Positions 1 through 11,817 are shown, counted from the first letter of the stretch. The stretch: 64,000 nt of DNA from Tillus elongatus (GCA_964006375.1 OZ023265.1:157888618-157952617), one strand, 5' to 3'. Numbers and translations are program-made. Notes: a model not told the origin generated them from the letters alone.

Positions 1-1790
<1,790 letters not shown>

Positions 1791-1904
1791 TTTTGTTAAC
1801 ATTTTTTCTATCTGTGGTTGTATATACGAGGATATCTTGGAAAGCACGTATCCCACAATAGAAAACGCAGCCATTTTTTAAAACAAAATTTTATTTACTC
1901 ACTT

Positions 1905-2305
1905 CAAAAATAATCTTTATCTTAATTTTCAAACCAAATTTCAACGGCACAAAAGATTTCGTTGTTGGCAAAATCACTTTGCATATTCTTTTTTCAGCTT
2001 TGAGAATGAAGTAACCTGATCGCTCTAAATCCGGAGAATAAAGCGGATTGTTAACTGGTTTACAACTAACTTTACTAATTGTTTGTAGTGCAATCCTCGT
2101 CTTGCAACAAATACACCACTTTTTTCATGAAGTTTTATTACAATTTTTTAACCAAATTCGTTTAGAGACTCACTAGAGTATATCCTTGTGACAGTTCTAC
2201 CCTGTTTTATAAAACGCAGCACAATTATCTCAGATTGGTCCGAGAAAGTACCTTGCTAGCCGACTTTAAATATGGAATTTTTTGGGTCGTGAAGAGCCGG
2301 CATGT
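1905..2305 (-). pseudogene. mariner (DD34D-type) transposase relic
   Basis: Minus-strand translation in shifting frames resembles the C-terminal half of a mariner transposase. A Pro-Lys-Lys-Phe stretch and an SRLARYFLGP-like block lie near 2230-2300. The segment YSPDLERSGYFIL at 2002-2050 matches the mariner YSPDLAPSDYF signature. The last catalytic Asp of that motif is Gly here, and several frameshifts and stops are present, so this is a dead copy. No terminal inverted repeats were found. The family assignment rests on this motif and its order; the exact ends are uncertain. Confidence 0.55.
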
Positions 2306-3087
2306 TTCCAGCCTCTTTGTTTCCATTTATTTTCTGGATTATAATGATAAACATATGTTTCGTTCATAGTAACAAACATTTAAGGAAACATTTCCCTCGA
2401 CATTGTCAAAGGAGCACGCTCCTGATCAGCGTTAAAGCAATTCCCGTTTTGGCGAAAGCTTTCTCATTACCAAGGTGTGATGTGCAATGTAAAAGACACA
2501 GGATTTTCCAGAGAACTGCTGAGAATGTCGAAAATCACCTAAAACATGTACATTTTACTTGCGAGGGGGCACTTTTTTTAACCCTAACGGATTTGACAGC
2601 ATTCAACTCCTAGCGGTGGTGACTTTGAATCTCTAGCGGAGGTGACTTTCACCTCCTTTATTTTAATAGGAAAGGTCTTTTTAAGAAAACTCTCTTGATT
2701 CTCTTTTCAGAGCTGCAATTTTAAAAACTAGGGTTTTAAATTTTGATGAAGACTTTGGTTTCTACAATGTAAATTAGCTTGCCAAATTTGGTTGCCATAG
2801 GTTCGTCACGTATATATAAAAACAGATAAAAACTGAAACTAGCCCGGATATGGGTTCTATGAGGCTTAGTTTTGCTCATTTGAAGAAATCTTTTCAAAAT
2901 TCAAAAGTCACTAAACTCATATCCAACTCTATGTGTAAAATTGTGAATGCCATATGTGTTTTAATTGATTGATTACATGTTTTTTTAAATAAAATAACCT
3001 TCGTAAACCTATATAATAAACACAATAACAACAAAAGTTTTATTTCGTTCTATATTCCTCCAAAGTTGAGAAATAAAATAAAAATTT
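2306..3087. other. No gene seen; contains a module A relic
   Basis: A 103-codon open frame at 2302-2613 shows no recognisable domain and follows directly on the mariner relic. At 2815-2935 there is a diverged module A of the modular repeat (minus orientation), without its (TA)n. A short duplication of CTAGCGG-GGTGACTTT lies at 2610-2655. Confidence 0.5.
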
Positions 3088-4456
3088 CGGGACCCAGCAA
3101 GTGCGTTATAGTAGCGAATTTTGATAAGAATTGTACACTATTATTATACGGCATATTAGTAAAGTTAATACTTTAAACTTACACAGGCCTTGAAGATTGA
3201 TTTAGAGGTCCTAGTATGCGCACATTTGAAGAATTCTTTACCATGGATATTTCTCTATTACCAAAAAAATCTTGTGTTGTAAGTGCTTTTAAGAAAAATG
3301 CCCAAAACTCAATTTTCTATTAGGCTAAAGAATAAAATATTGTTATGTCTGTAGTTAGTACAAGTCTCTTTAAAAGAAACTTGTATTACAAATTTCAAAC
3401 TTAATTCATGTTTAGAAAGGTTATCTGCCAAATTATAACCGTAGCAGTTATTTTTCCTAATTAATCGCCTGAATCATTGTGTTTTAGTCAACCTAATAAA
3501 ACCGGTTTTTTCATGATCAACAATAACAAAATATTTGCTGAAAATTGTAATTTCAGACTCAAAGGTGACAAAGTTATTTAGGCGTTTTAAACAAAAATGA
3601 GATCTTGTTCAAAACGTATGAAATCTGTGCACTATTGTTTCTCCAAATGTCACAATAAAACATAAAAAACATACATTCATCGAGCTGGATTCGATCGCGT
3701 AACCTTCTGCTTAGGAGGCAAACGCGATGGCCCCTGCACCATCTAGGCACCCGCCAACTAACGTTTTATTTGCGTGATACTTTAGATCGGCTCCATATCC
3801 TCCCGGGATATTATAATCAAATCATACGTCACAATTAATTACAGAGTTAGTAGAATTACCATTTAAACACATCCCATGACTGTTTCGGTCTTATATGACG
3901 TCTTATGTTTAAGTTTAAATATAAAAGAAACTATGTTGAAATCATTCATATTGAGACTTGGCTTGATTTTGTTTACATTTCTGGTATTTTACGCAGCAGC
4001 ATAATATATCTATGCTGCGCTAAAACTGTATTTCGGGCCGTTATTAAAGCTACAAATATAGTGCATTTTAATATTTGATTGAATCCCCCAGTTAAATAAC
4101 AATCACTTGGGAAATTTTTAATTTCATGTCGTCTGCCATTTTCCATAATTGCGGCCGATATTTCTCGATTGCGGGTTTGGGTAGTATGTTTTGTGCCTGG
4201 TATATATTTCGTTTGGTTACCGTTAATGTATGGTTTATACCTGTTTTATGAATCAATCTATGCGTGACAGTTAACTACTCTGTCTGGCAGGCATTGGACT
4301 TCAACCACTAAGTCGTTCCAACGCATGTCTTTGGGATTTTATTTTTAATTTGGAAAAAAACTTTAAATAAAGCACACCAGATTACTTAAAATTGACAACA
4401 TAGGTTTATTTGCACTATTCCTAGCGATATATAAAGTCACATTCCAGTTACTCTGG
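3088..4456 (+). mobile_element. 1.4-kb repeat family, copy 1
   Basis: This stretch is collinear with 32308-33690 (same strand) and with 25616-26530 (reverse strand). It begins with GACCCAGCAAGTGCGTTATA, a variant of the terminal motif of the modular repeat, and contains a minus-strand tRNA-like segment at 3681-3750 in the same place in all three copies. No protein-coding potential is evident. I infer a non-autonomous element, or an element that captured a SINE before it spread. Confidence 0.75.
3681..3750 (-). mobile_element. tRNA-like segment (SINE head or tRNA relic)
   Basis: On the minus strand it has an A-box-like TGGTGCAGGGG, an anticodon-like loop CTCCTAA (CCT, which would be Arg) and a B-box-like ATCGAATCC, in correct order and roughly tRNA spacing. 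Pairing of the acceptor stem is poor, so it is not a functional tRNA gene. It is shared by the three copies of the 1.4-kb repeat. Confidence 0.6.
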
Positions 4457-5076
4457 TACTTACAAAAATATAACTGAATTTTAAGCTACGACTTTAAAGG
4501 GGTGTAACTCTGGTAGAAGGAGGTTTTGAAAATTAGTTTATACCTATATAAAACTTTGTTTTTATGTGAAAGAATCGTTTCCTTAGATTTTTCACAAAAT
4601 TAAGGAAACACCCTGTACCAATTTTTTAAATCCATTAGCTGTTTAAATACCAAAAAAACGCTTTTTTTAACCTGCGTGCGTCATGTGTTAATATCCATAA
4701 ATTTATAGGTGAATATTTTAACACAATCTTTGTCTCAATTATGGCTTAAGCGACTGTTTTATTTCTATGTAAACTTTTTCACAAACTTTCTTCTCGTCCT
4801 AAAGCGACTCGCACTAAAACTAACCTTCTTCCTAGAAACAATTTATAGCCTTTGGAAGCTCTCTGCATTTAAGCCATTCAGAGATAGAGGAGGATTCATA
4901 AGGTTTAACTCCAATTTATTTAGTGAACGTGGCAATAAATATTTCCTAGTAGGATATTTCCACGACAACTCTTTAACATTTGTCGCTTCTAGCCTACCAA
5001 CGTTGTTTAATGAAAAAAAAAAACAAGAATCTTATGCTCAATCTAGAAAGCAGAGGCGTTCCCTTAAAATGCAGCA

Positions 5077-5081
<5 letters not shown>
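4457..5081. other. No gene seen
   Basis: AT-rich. An open frame running into the following (TA)n lacks domain similarity that I can recognise. ACACCCTGTA at about 4610 looks like a worn Tc1/mariner-type end. Confidence 0.5.

Positions 5082-5153
<72 letters not shown>
5082..5153. repeat. (TA)n microsatellite
   Basis: Uninterrupted TA tract of about 72 bp. Confidence 0.97.
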
Positions 5154-5155
<2 letters not shown>

Positions 5156-5700
5156 AGGGGTTTAAATTAATTAGCAATGGTGTCTTGTGATGAATAACTG
5201 TCACTAAAGTCGTATATTGTACATTGCCTTGCAGTACAAATAGTCAGCAAGGAATTTTATGAGATCCAGCAACTGCTGCAGGTAATTATAACCTATTTTT
5301 TCAAGTTCTGTCACTAATCATCTGTTTAAATATGCTAATGTTTAAACTCTTCTTTCTTTTCAAGGTAATAAACTTGCAAATAAGGAAATAAGGAATATAC
5401 TGATAAAAATAAGGCTGATAACAACAGGCAAATTGGAGATATTTCAGCAAACATAAAATTTTAAATTAGTTATCTAAGAGAGAAAGAAATTCCATTGCAG
5501 AGAAAGAGATGGGCAGTTTGTTTACAAAATGTAAATATGTCAACACTTCCATGAAACCAGATACATTTGATGATAGTGAGTCACCCTGCAGTACAAAATT
5601 AAAAGTAATATAGTTCAGTATGAAATGATTGTCAAAGAGTCTCATTAAGTGCAATTAAAGTGGAATATAGTTATTATATTGGTTTCAAATTAAGATTGTC
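5154..5700. other. No gene seen
   Basis: AT-rich sequence without a recognisable coding or repeat feature. Confidence 0.5.
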
Positions 5701-5726
5701 ATTATACAGGGTAAACATTAACTAGT

Positions 5727-6035
5727 TTGACTAGGTGTTATGAACAGTATATCCCCTCATATACGTTTTGTTATTCGAATTTTAACGAAAAATACCAATT
5801 TTCACCAAATCACCCCCTATTCATCCCCTACCCACTTAAGCGATTTTACCCAAAAACAATCCAAACCGTTCGTTTGTCGAGTATATCAAATTTGAAGGTG
5901 ATATCTCAATTCGTTTTAAAGTTATCGTGGCTACAAACAGATGGACATACAAACTGACAAACAAAAATATTTTTCCCTAATGATGTTTTCTGTATGTTTT
6001 GATACTTTTTACGACGTTTAAGCGAATTTTTGTTT
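5727..6035 (+). repeat. CAGACAG-type dispersed repeat, copy 1
   Basis: Contains a segment meaning roughly 'TTTGAAGGTGATATCTCAAT ... acagatgg ... GTATGTTTTGATACTTTTTA'. It is shared with 7185-7500 (same strand) and 23140-23365 (reverse strand). Each copy carries a short CAGACAG-like simple repeat in the middle. No coding function is inferred. Confidence 0.65.
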
Positions 6036-6593
6036 ATTTTTGTCACTGATGCGATACCTCCCCACGTTGTGGCGATGTGGAAGTAAAATAAATATTTTTG
6101 TGATTTGTATAATCACTACTGTTTTTGTTGTTATGCATTTCAAATACCCTTGGCGAAAATGCATGCACATTGAGATACCAAAAGAAACTTTATGAAGGCA
6201 CTCTATTTCCTGACAAACCTAAAAAAGTATTTTTTTTTAATTAGAATTTTGACTTTGAGAACTGGCTCATTCAGTCACTGTCAATCTTCAAAATGAACAA
6301 GGATGCATCTGACCTTGCTTTTCATTATGGAAAAACCTGTCTTAAGAATGTTAAACTAACAAGCTCTTTAACTTTTTTCTTTTATCTTCTTTTATCTCCC
6401 TATACACTTGCTGTTTACTAAAAATATATATTAAAATTAAAACCTACATACATATCCACCCACACACATACGCGAGCGTATATGCACTCATGTATACGCA
6501 CTCACGTCAATAGGCTTTATACGTCCTTAACTCTAGGTGCAGGACAGAAAATGCACATTATTTCTTCATGTTCACATACACACACATACATAT
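6036..6593. other. No gene seen; CA-rich stretch
   Basis: AT-rich, with a CA/TA-rich imperfect simple sequence at about 6450-6600 that leads into the tandem array. Confidence 0.5.
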
Positions 6594-7151
6594 GCATACA
6601 CACATCTACGCTACAAGTTGTTGCAGGAGAAACACTGGGACACTTTTCACACCAATGGAGCCTGTCATGGTTAAAAAAAGTAAATTTAAAAAAAAAAATG
6701 GTGCTGCATAACTTCCACACAGCTGTAATAATTTATTCTCTTCAGAAAGACATTCTCATGGAATGAACTTAAGGTCCATGACATGCACACATGCACGCTA
6801 CAAATTGTTGCAGGAGAAACACTGGGACACTTTTCACACCAATGGAGCCTGTCATGGTTAAAAAAAGTAAATTCTTTAAAAAAATGGTGCTGCATAACTT
6901 CCACACAGCTGTAATAATTTATTCTCTTCAGAAAGACATTCTCATGGAATGAACTTAAGGTCCATGACATGCACACATGCACGCTACAAATTGTTGCAGG
7001 AGAAACACTGGGACACTTTTCACACCAATGGAGCCTGTCATGGTTAAAAAAAGTAAATTCTTTAAAAAAATGGTGCTGCATAACTTCCACACATAATAAT
7101 TTATTCTCTTCAGAAAGACATTCTCATGGAATGAACTTAAGGTCCATGACT
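6594..7151. repeat. 186-bp tandem repeat, three units
   Basis: Units start near 6596, 6782 and 6968 with a period of 186 bp. Units 2 and 3 are nearly identical, apart from a 6-bp loss in the third. Because 186 is a multiple of three, the minus strand keeps an open frame (6686-7090) with a 62-residue period. That frame includes HWCEKCPSVSPAT, which superficially resembles a zinc-finger knuckle. I see no start context, domain or splice signals, so I treat it as a minisatellite. Confidence 0.85.
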
Positions 7152-7184
7152 TGACCACAAAGAGAAGATTCGTATTCCTGTACC

Positions 7185-7860
7185 CATAAACTTCTGAAGC
7201 GTTATATTATTCCAGTTTTAACTAAGAAATGTGAATTTTTATCAAATCACCCCTCATTTATCCCGTTCATTTATCCCGTACGCTATGAAGAGATAATGCC
7301 CAAAACCATATATTTCCTTTGTCGGGTGCTAACTGGATGCCAAATTTGAAGATGATATCTCAGTTCGTTCGCAACTTATTCCACCTACTAGACAGACTCA
7401 CAGGTCGACAGACCGACAGACAAATAAAAATTTGTTCCAGAATCAAATTTTCCATATGTTTTGAGACTTTTTACGCCGTTTCAGCAAAAAATAAATTTTA
7501 AAATTGAAAAATTTCTTGATATTCCACCTCCGAACATTCAGCCCCTATTGAACTTCAGCACAGAATAGCAGATTTTTTTATGTAATTGAAAGTTTTCTAA
7601 TAAATAAACCCCAAAACGTTATATTACTAGAGTTTAACGAAAAAATGTCAGTTTTCACCTAATCCCCCCCATTTTCAACCCCCCACCCCACCCTTCACTC
7701 TCCACCTAATCACCCCCGATCCCACCCCTACTCTCTAAAGCGATTTTACAAACCGTATCCCAATTCGTTCTAAATAAATAAACCCCAAAACGTTTTTTAC
7801 TAGAGTTGTAACGAAAAAATGTGCATTTTCACGAAATCACCCCCTACACCCTAGAGGGAT
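7185..7860 (+). repeat. CAGACAG-type dispersed repeat, copy 2, with partial tandem pieces
   Basis: 7185-7500 aligns with copy 1, including the simple repeat at 7405-7425 and the TATGTTTTGAGACTTTTTAC tail. Two further partial copies of its left part (AACCCCAAAACGTT ... TAGAGTT) lie at 7605-7680 and 7780-7850. Confidence 0.65.
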
Positions 7861-7957
7861 TGAAAAAAAACACTAAAATTAGTATTTTTATATTAATAAA
7901 TCTAACTTTAGGTATGTTTCTGATGCAAAAATTTTTATTTCAAAGAATGCTGCGGTG

Positions 7958-8031
7958 AAGGACATCTTTAGGCTACAAACCTTCGTATACAGGTTGAAGG
8001 AAATCTTTAGGCTACAAACCTTCGTATACAG
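7958..8031. repeat. Direct duplication abutting a transposon end
   Basis: A segment of about 36 bp (AAGG-CATCTTTAGGCTACAA ... GTATACAGG) occurs twice, at about 7958-7993 and 7996-8031. The second copy merges with the TACAGGG end of the transposon that starts at 8029. Confidence 0.8.
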
Positions 8032-8768
8032 GGTGAGGCGCCAATAGTTTCTGTTGGGAGTTTCTCAATAACCGAACCGACTTCTATTCGAAAAATTTCG
8101 ATTCCTAGATTTTTGGCCAAGCCCAATTACACTAAGATATTTTTGCTCACGTGACACTTCCGGTTCTACCGGAAGTGTCAATCAACTTCGTTATTTTAAA
8201 TACAATGTGACACTTTTTAATGGAATTTTGAATTCTACTCATAATTTAAGGTAGACTTTTACTAGCATTATTGGTCTACAATTAGCTATTTTCAAAATAT
8301 TTCGTTTTCTTCGAACATTTTTGCAGAATCATAGTTGCACTTTATATCTGATAACTTGAAGCAAAAATAAGCTACAAGATTCATATTTTGCACACAACAC
8401 ACCAGTATGTGTACCTTCTCCACGCGTATTGCAGTTTTGCGTTGCAACATACAGGGTGATATAAATTGACTTGGCAACTTGACAAAATTCACCTGATCAA
8501 AACACGCGTTTTTCAAATAGGACAGCCTATATTTTATTAACTAACTTAATTAGCATTTGAATCTCTTTAGATTAAGATTAATATTCCTTGTACCTAAATC
8601 TAATCGTTTTGGAGATAAATACATATTTAATCGCATCAGTGTTGCAAACTTGTAACAATAGTAGCCTTTGGAATCTAATTTGTCATCCAAGTGGCGTTTG
8701 CATGCTAGAAGTGCACGTGGTGAAGTTTGTTATCGAAATTACAAAATAGTCACTTAGTAGGGATAAAA

Positions 8769-8990
8769 ATGGCCAATTTAGGGTATGAAAACTATGATTT
8801 AATTGAACTATTAACTATTTATGGTGAATGTCATCGAATAATTGGTCGTACATGTCGTGTTTTCGCCGAAAAGTATCCGGATAGACCGAAGCGTGGTCAG
8901 GACACAATAAAGAGATTATTGAAGAATTGTTCAAGTTACGGGAGGTTTATCCCTAAAAAAGAGAAACCAAAGTCAATTGTTGATAATGAG
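8769..8990 (+). pseudogene. Transposase N-terminal fragment (DUF4817-like HTH)
   Basis: ATG at 8769 opens about 74 codons resembling the helix-turn-helix N-terminus of insect Tc1/mariner-type transposases, with conserved segments ELLTIYGEC, RTCRVFAEKYPDRP and DTIKRLLKN. The reading then loses the catalytic domain, because the sequence turns into the opposite-facing copy at about 9000. The start is the first ATG after the TIR, as expected for the family. It cannot encode an active enzyme. Naming DUF4817 rests on recognising the motif pattern, not on a search. Confidence 0.75.
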
Positions 8991-9003
8991 GTAAACGAAT
9001 CAT

Positions 9004-9337
9004 TTTTACGGCACAAAGTACATTAAATGACCAACATTGACAATAGTTGGTTATTGTGGCGTGAGGATTTTCATCCGGCCAAAAGTGGCTATTGTGACGA
9101 TTAAACGATCCATTTTTGCAGAAACTATGGATTAAGTGATAGGATAAGGGTCTCCGGTTGTGTTTTTTTAATATTCTGTGAATGATTGTTGTTGATAAAC
9201 CCAACTCTCTTTGACAATCCCTGAGACATGAATTTGTCTCAGCAGCGAAATATGACATCGACTTCGTTTACCTCATTCGCTTCGGTTTCTCCTTTTGGGG
9301 ATAAAACGCCCGTAACTTGAAAAATTCTTGTGCCTGA
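9004..9337 (-). pseudogene. Transposase fragment facing the preceding one
   Basis: The minus strand begins with SSYGRFIPK, the same segment where the plus-strand fragment ends, then shows LRDCQRELGLSTTIIHRILK (second HTH) and HFWPDENPHA ... CWSFNVLCAV, the region around the first catalytic Asp of the family. A frameshift separates the first part from the rest near 9270, and catalytic Asp 2 and 3 are absent. Together with 8769-8990 it shows an internal inversion with deletion of the transposon. Confidence 0.75.
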
Positions 9338-9524
9338 GGTGACCCCCCCTCAGGCGAAGTCTCAACCCTCTAGGACCAGAAATAACGAAGTTACCAACTT
9401 GTACCCCGTCGGAACGGATAACTGAGGTCTGCACATTCCGAACACCCTGTATATACACCCTGTATACGCAGAGAACCCTTACACCCTGTATACGCAGAGA
9501 GATCTTATAGTTCGAGAAACACCT

Positions 9525-9955
9525 CTTGTGTAACATAGGAGTGGTGACCACATTTTGATCATCCTGTATATACATCCCCCTGTATACACACGGGACCGAT
9601 CTGTATTCACAGAACCTGCTAGTAAAAGAAGGTCCTGGAACGTTCTGGAATGGAACGCTCTAGAAAGGAGGGGAAGGTACGGCGAGTATATAAAAGCGAA
9701 AGCAAGCCAGCCCAAGTTAGTTCAGTTCAGTAAGAGAATGTGGTGGTGACTTGAAGAAGCAGTGTAAAGTGTTAAGAGAGTAGCTACTGTAGTACCAGTG
9801 TAGAGACTTGTGTGCAGATTAGTAATTGTAGACAGTAAATTAAGTGTTTTGTGGGAGAGACATTCTAGAAATTTTATTGTATCCATATTTAGAGTGTAAA
9901 TAAAGTTGTTTTGTTAAAATTTAAAGTCTCACTTATCCAGAACCCGGAGAAAACG
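9525..9955 (+). mobile_element. LTR-like block (possible solo LTR)
   Basis: It starts around TGTAACATAGGAG and ends near AACGCAACA, so it has TG...CA edges, with a promoter at 9638-9727 and an AATAAA signal at 9898-9903. That is the order U3, R, U5 expected of a long terminal repeat. It interrupts the right arm of the DD41D element. I found no matching 4-6-bp target duplication and no second LTR, so the exact ends and the class are unproven. A captured host promoter with 5' UTR is the alternative. Confidence 0.45.
9638..9727 (+). promoter_or_regulatory. Promoter: heat-shock-type elements, TATA box, initiator
   Basis: GAA-cg-TTC-tg-GAA at 9638-9650 is a perfect three-unit heat shock element with 5-bp spacing. 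GAA-cg-CTC-ta-GAA at 9653-9665 is a second with one mismatch. TATATAAAAG follows at 9687-9696, and a TTCAGTTCAGT initiator-like stretch lies about 30 bp downstream. The spacing is that of an RNA polymerase II promoter. Heat-inducible activity is inferred from the motif only. Confidence 0.65.
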
Positions 9956-9966
9956 CAACAGTATAA

Positions 9967-10165
9967 AAGGTAAAGGTAAGATGCTTACTGGCAATTAGGC
10001 CATTGCTGACCCTTTTTGCTCATCTAAACTAACTTACCCTTCGGTCTCAACGACGACAGTGATTTGAAAAATCATCCGCAGCCGGTGAGTCTCGAACCGT
10101 CGACCCCCGAGTCCGTATTGGAAAGTCATCGACTTTCCCGCACGGCGACGGAGGCGCTGTTAGAT
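9967..10165 (-). mobile_element. tRNA-derived SINE
   Basis: The minus strand at 10083-10160 carries a tRNA-like head: A-box-like TCGCCGTGCGGG, an anticodon-like loop with CCA, and a B-box GGTTCGAGACTC. It is followed by a body of about 120 bp. GC content is far above its surroundings. No clear target duplication was found. The element lies in the right arm of the DD41D transposon, next to the LTR-like block. Confidence 0.65.
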
Positions 10166-10739
10166 ATAGCTATAGGGAATGCTAATCTATATCGAAAGAG
10201 ATTCGAAATTCCAATTAACTTAGTTAATAAAATACAAGGTGTCCTATTTGAAAAACGCAAGTTTTGGTCAGTTGAATTTTGTCAAGTCGCCGAGTCAATT
10301 TCTATCACCCTTTATGTTGCAGCGCAAAACTGTAATACGTGTAATGAAGGTACATATACTGGTGTGTTGTGTAGAAAAGATTAATCTTGTAGCTTATTTT
10401 TCGTGCAAGTTATCAGGTGTAAAGTGCAACTAAGATTCTGCAAAAATTTTCGAAGAAAACGAAATATTTTTAAAATGGTTATTTAGACACATAGTAAGCT
10501 AGTGAAAGTCTACCCTAAATTATGAGTAGAATTCAAAATTCTATTAAAAAGTGGCATATTGATGGAAGTTGATAGACACAGTCGGTAGAATAGGAAGTGT
10601 CACGTGAGCAGAAAGATTTTAGTTTAATTGGGCTTGGCCGAAAACCTAGGAATCGAAATTTTCCGAATTAAAATCAGTTCGGTTATCGAAAAACTCTTAA
10701 CAGAAACTCTTAGCACCTCACCCTGTATTTAATCTTTCT

Positions 10740-11337
10740 ATTTCAAATAAGTCTATAAGTAAAGTTACAGCCTATTTTGTAATCGTCAGTCGGCTGTCAG
10801 AATTTCAGAAATATTGTTTTTCTTAAAAACCTCAACAGATGGATTGCATGGTCCTAATAAATAGATTTAAAATTGTAATTCCCCTCTAAAGATCGAAAGA
10901 TATACAGGGGACTCCATTTAAAATATCAAAGTTGATGGAGCTTTCGGTCTAACCGCAGGTGCTAGACATCTGAAAATAGGTTAATTAAAGAGCTTGTTAT
11001 TAATTATTCCTAAATCCAAATTTTGGAATTTGTATGCTGTCCAGAACTCTATAAACTTCTGGTGGCCGGTCTCGCGGAGACACCCTGTATAATTCAGTTG
11101 AAGTGCCCCATTCATTCAAAAACGAAATTGTTATTGTTCTCAAGCTTAAAAAGGATATCAAAGGACATAATGTATTTCTTAACGCCTATTTACCACGCCT
11201 TAGAGTGACTCGTGTAAATTTGGATATTATGATAAAATCAAGGGACGTATTTAACCCATGACCGGAATTTCCGCTGGTATGAATTGACAGGAGGACCGTC
11301 AAAGCTCACTAATGCCGTAATGAGATTAAGCACTTAC
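10740..11337. other. No gene seen; small TACAGGG-bounded piece
   Basis: ATACAGGGG at about 10910 and CACCCTGTAT at about 11082 face each other across about 180 bp and could be the ends of a small Tc1/mariner-type MITE, but the inner sequence does not pair well. On the minus strand the stretch just below 11338 is the intron that follows the lectin exon. Confidence 0.4.
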
Positions 11338-11467
11338 CGGTTACTAGGTTGGCATGATGGAATTGGCACACCGCGTCAGCTTCGTACCAAGATATTCTGT
11401 CCCGGAAATAACGGTAAAACACCGGGAAGCCTTCCTCAGGAAGCATCCACGTGTTGCTGATGTTCAC
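11338..11467 (-). CDS. Internal exon of a C-type-lectin-domain protein (partial)
   Basis: On the minus strand this 130-bp segment is preceded by AATTTAATTGCAG (acceptor) and followed by GTAAGTG (donor). It is fully open in one frame for 43 codons plus one base (entry phase 0, exit phase 1). The peptide includes PEEGFPVFYRYF, then DRISWYEADAVCQFHHANLV, which is the SWxEAxxxC...A.LV signature of the first half of a C-type lectin-like fold with its first core Cys. GC content is far higher than the flanks. The rest of the domain, including the Ca-binding motifs, must lie in other exons that I could not find in the window. I infer a secreted or membrane-bound protein, by analogy with the family; no gene name can be given. 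Confidence 0.8.
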
Positions 11468-11654
11468 CTGCAATTAAATTATAAGATATATTAATTTATT
11501 CATAATTAAGTCATTGGAAGTAATGCAATGCAGTCATGCTAATTGCAGTATTTCCTTTGCACAGCGAGCTTTGCGGTGATGCAGTCAATTCCACAATAAG
11601 GTCGAGCTTTTAAAAGTGTAGTTTTAGTAGGTGGACACCAAGATATTGGTTTGA

Positions 11655-11815
11655 TACACTAAGTGAAGGTTGGAACCTGTGATGAGCACTTATAAGCACA
11701 CTTGGAGATCGCCACACGACATCTTTTAAAGACCTAATGATCGTTTCCCTAACCATGTTAGCTTCATCAGAGGATGAAAGAAAATTAAAAAGACTCTAAA
11801 CTAATATTTCTGCTA
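11655..11815 (+). mobile_element. 3' end fragment of the R1-type LINE found at 27.3-29.1 kb
   Basis: Aligns with the reverse of 27305-27470: GGTTGGAACCTGTGATGAGC through TCATCAGAGGATGAAA. It covers only the C-terminal codons and 3' UTR and is followed by a (CT)n(TA)n tail. A third such end is at 25205-25300. This is typical 5' truncation. Confidence 0.65.
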
Positions 11816-11817
11816 CA

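Larger units (their letters stand above)
8029..10725. mobile_element. Fold-back derivative of a DD41D Tc1/mariner-type element
   Basis: The ends read CAGGGTGAGG inward from both sides, are flanked by TA at 8027-8028 and 10726-10727, and open TIRs of roughly 550 bp (8029-8600 and 10170-10725). Inside, an N-terminal transposase fragment runs on the plus strand (8769-8990) and a second one on the minus strand (9337-9004), so the two halves face each other. The right arm also carries an LTR-like block and a SINE. This looks like an internally rearranged copy with two 5' halves and no intact catalytic domain. The TA target site fits the IS630-Tc1-mariner superfamily. Confidence 0.85.

Noticed and set aside
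6482..6766. 94-codon open frame at the start of the tandem array
   Set aside because: Most of it is CA-rich simple sequence and tandem-repeat DNA.
10910..11092. Small MITE bounded by TACAGGG ends
   Set aside because: Beyond the first few bases the ends do not form an inverted repeat.
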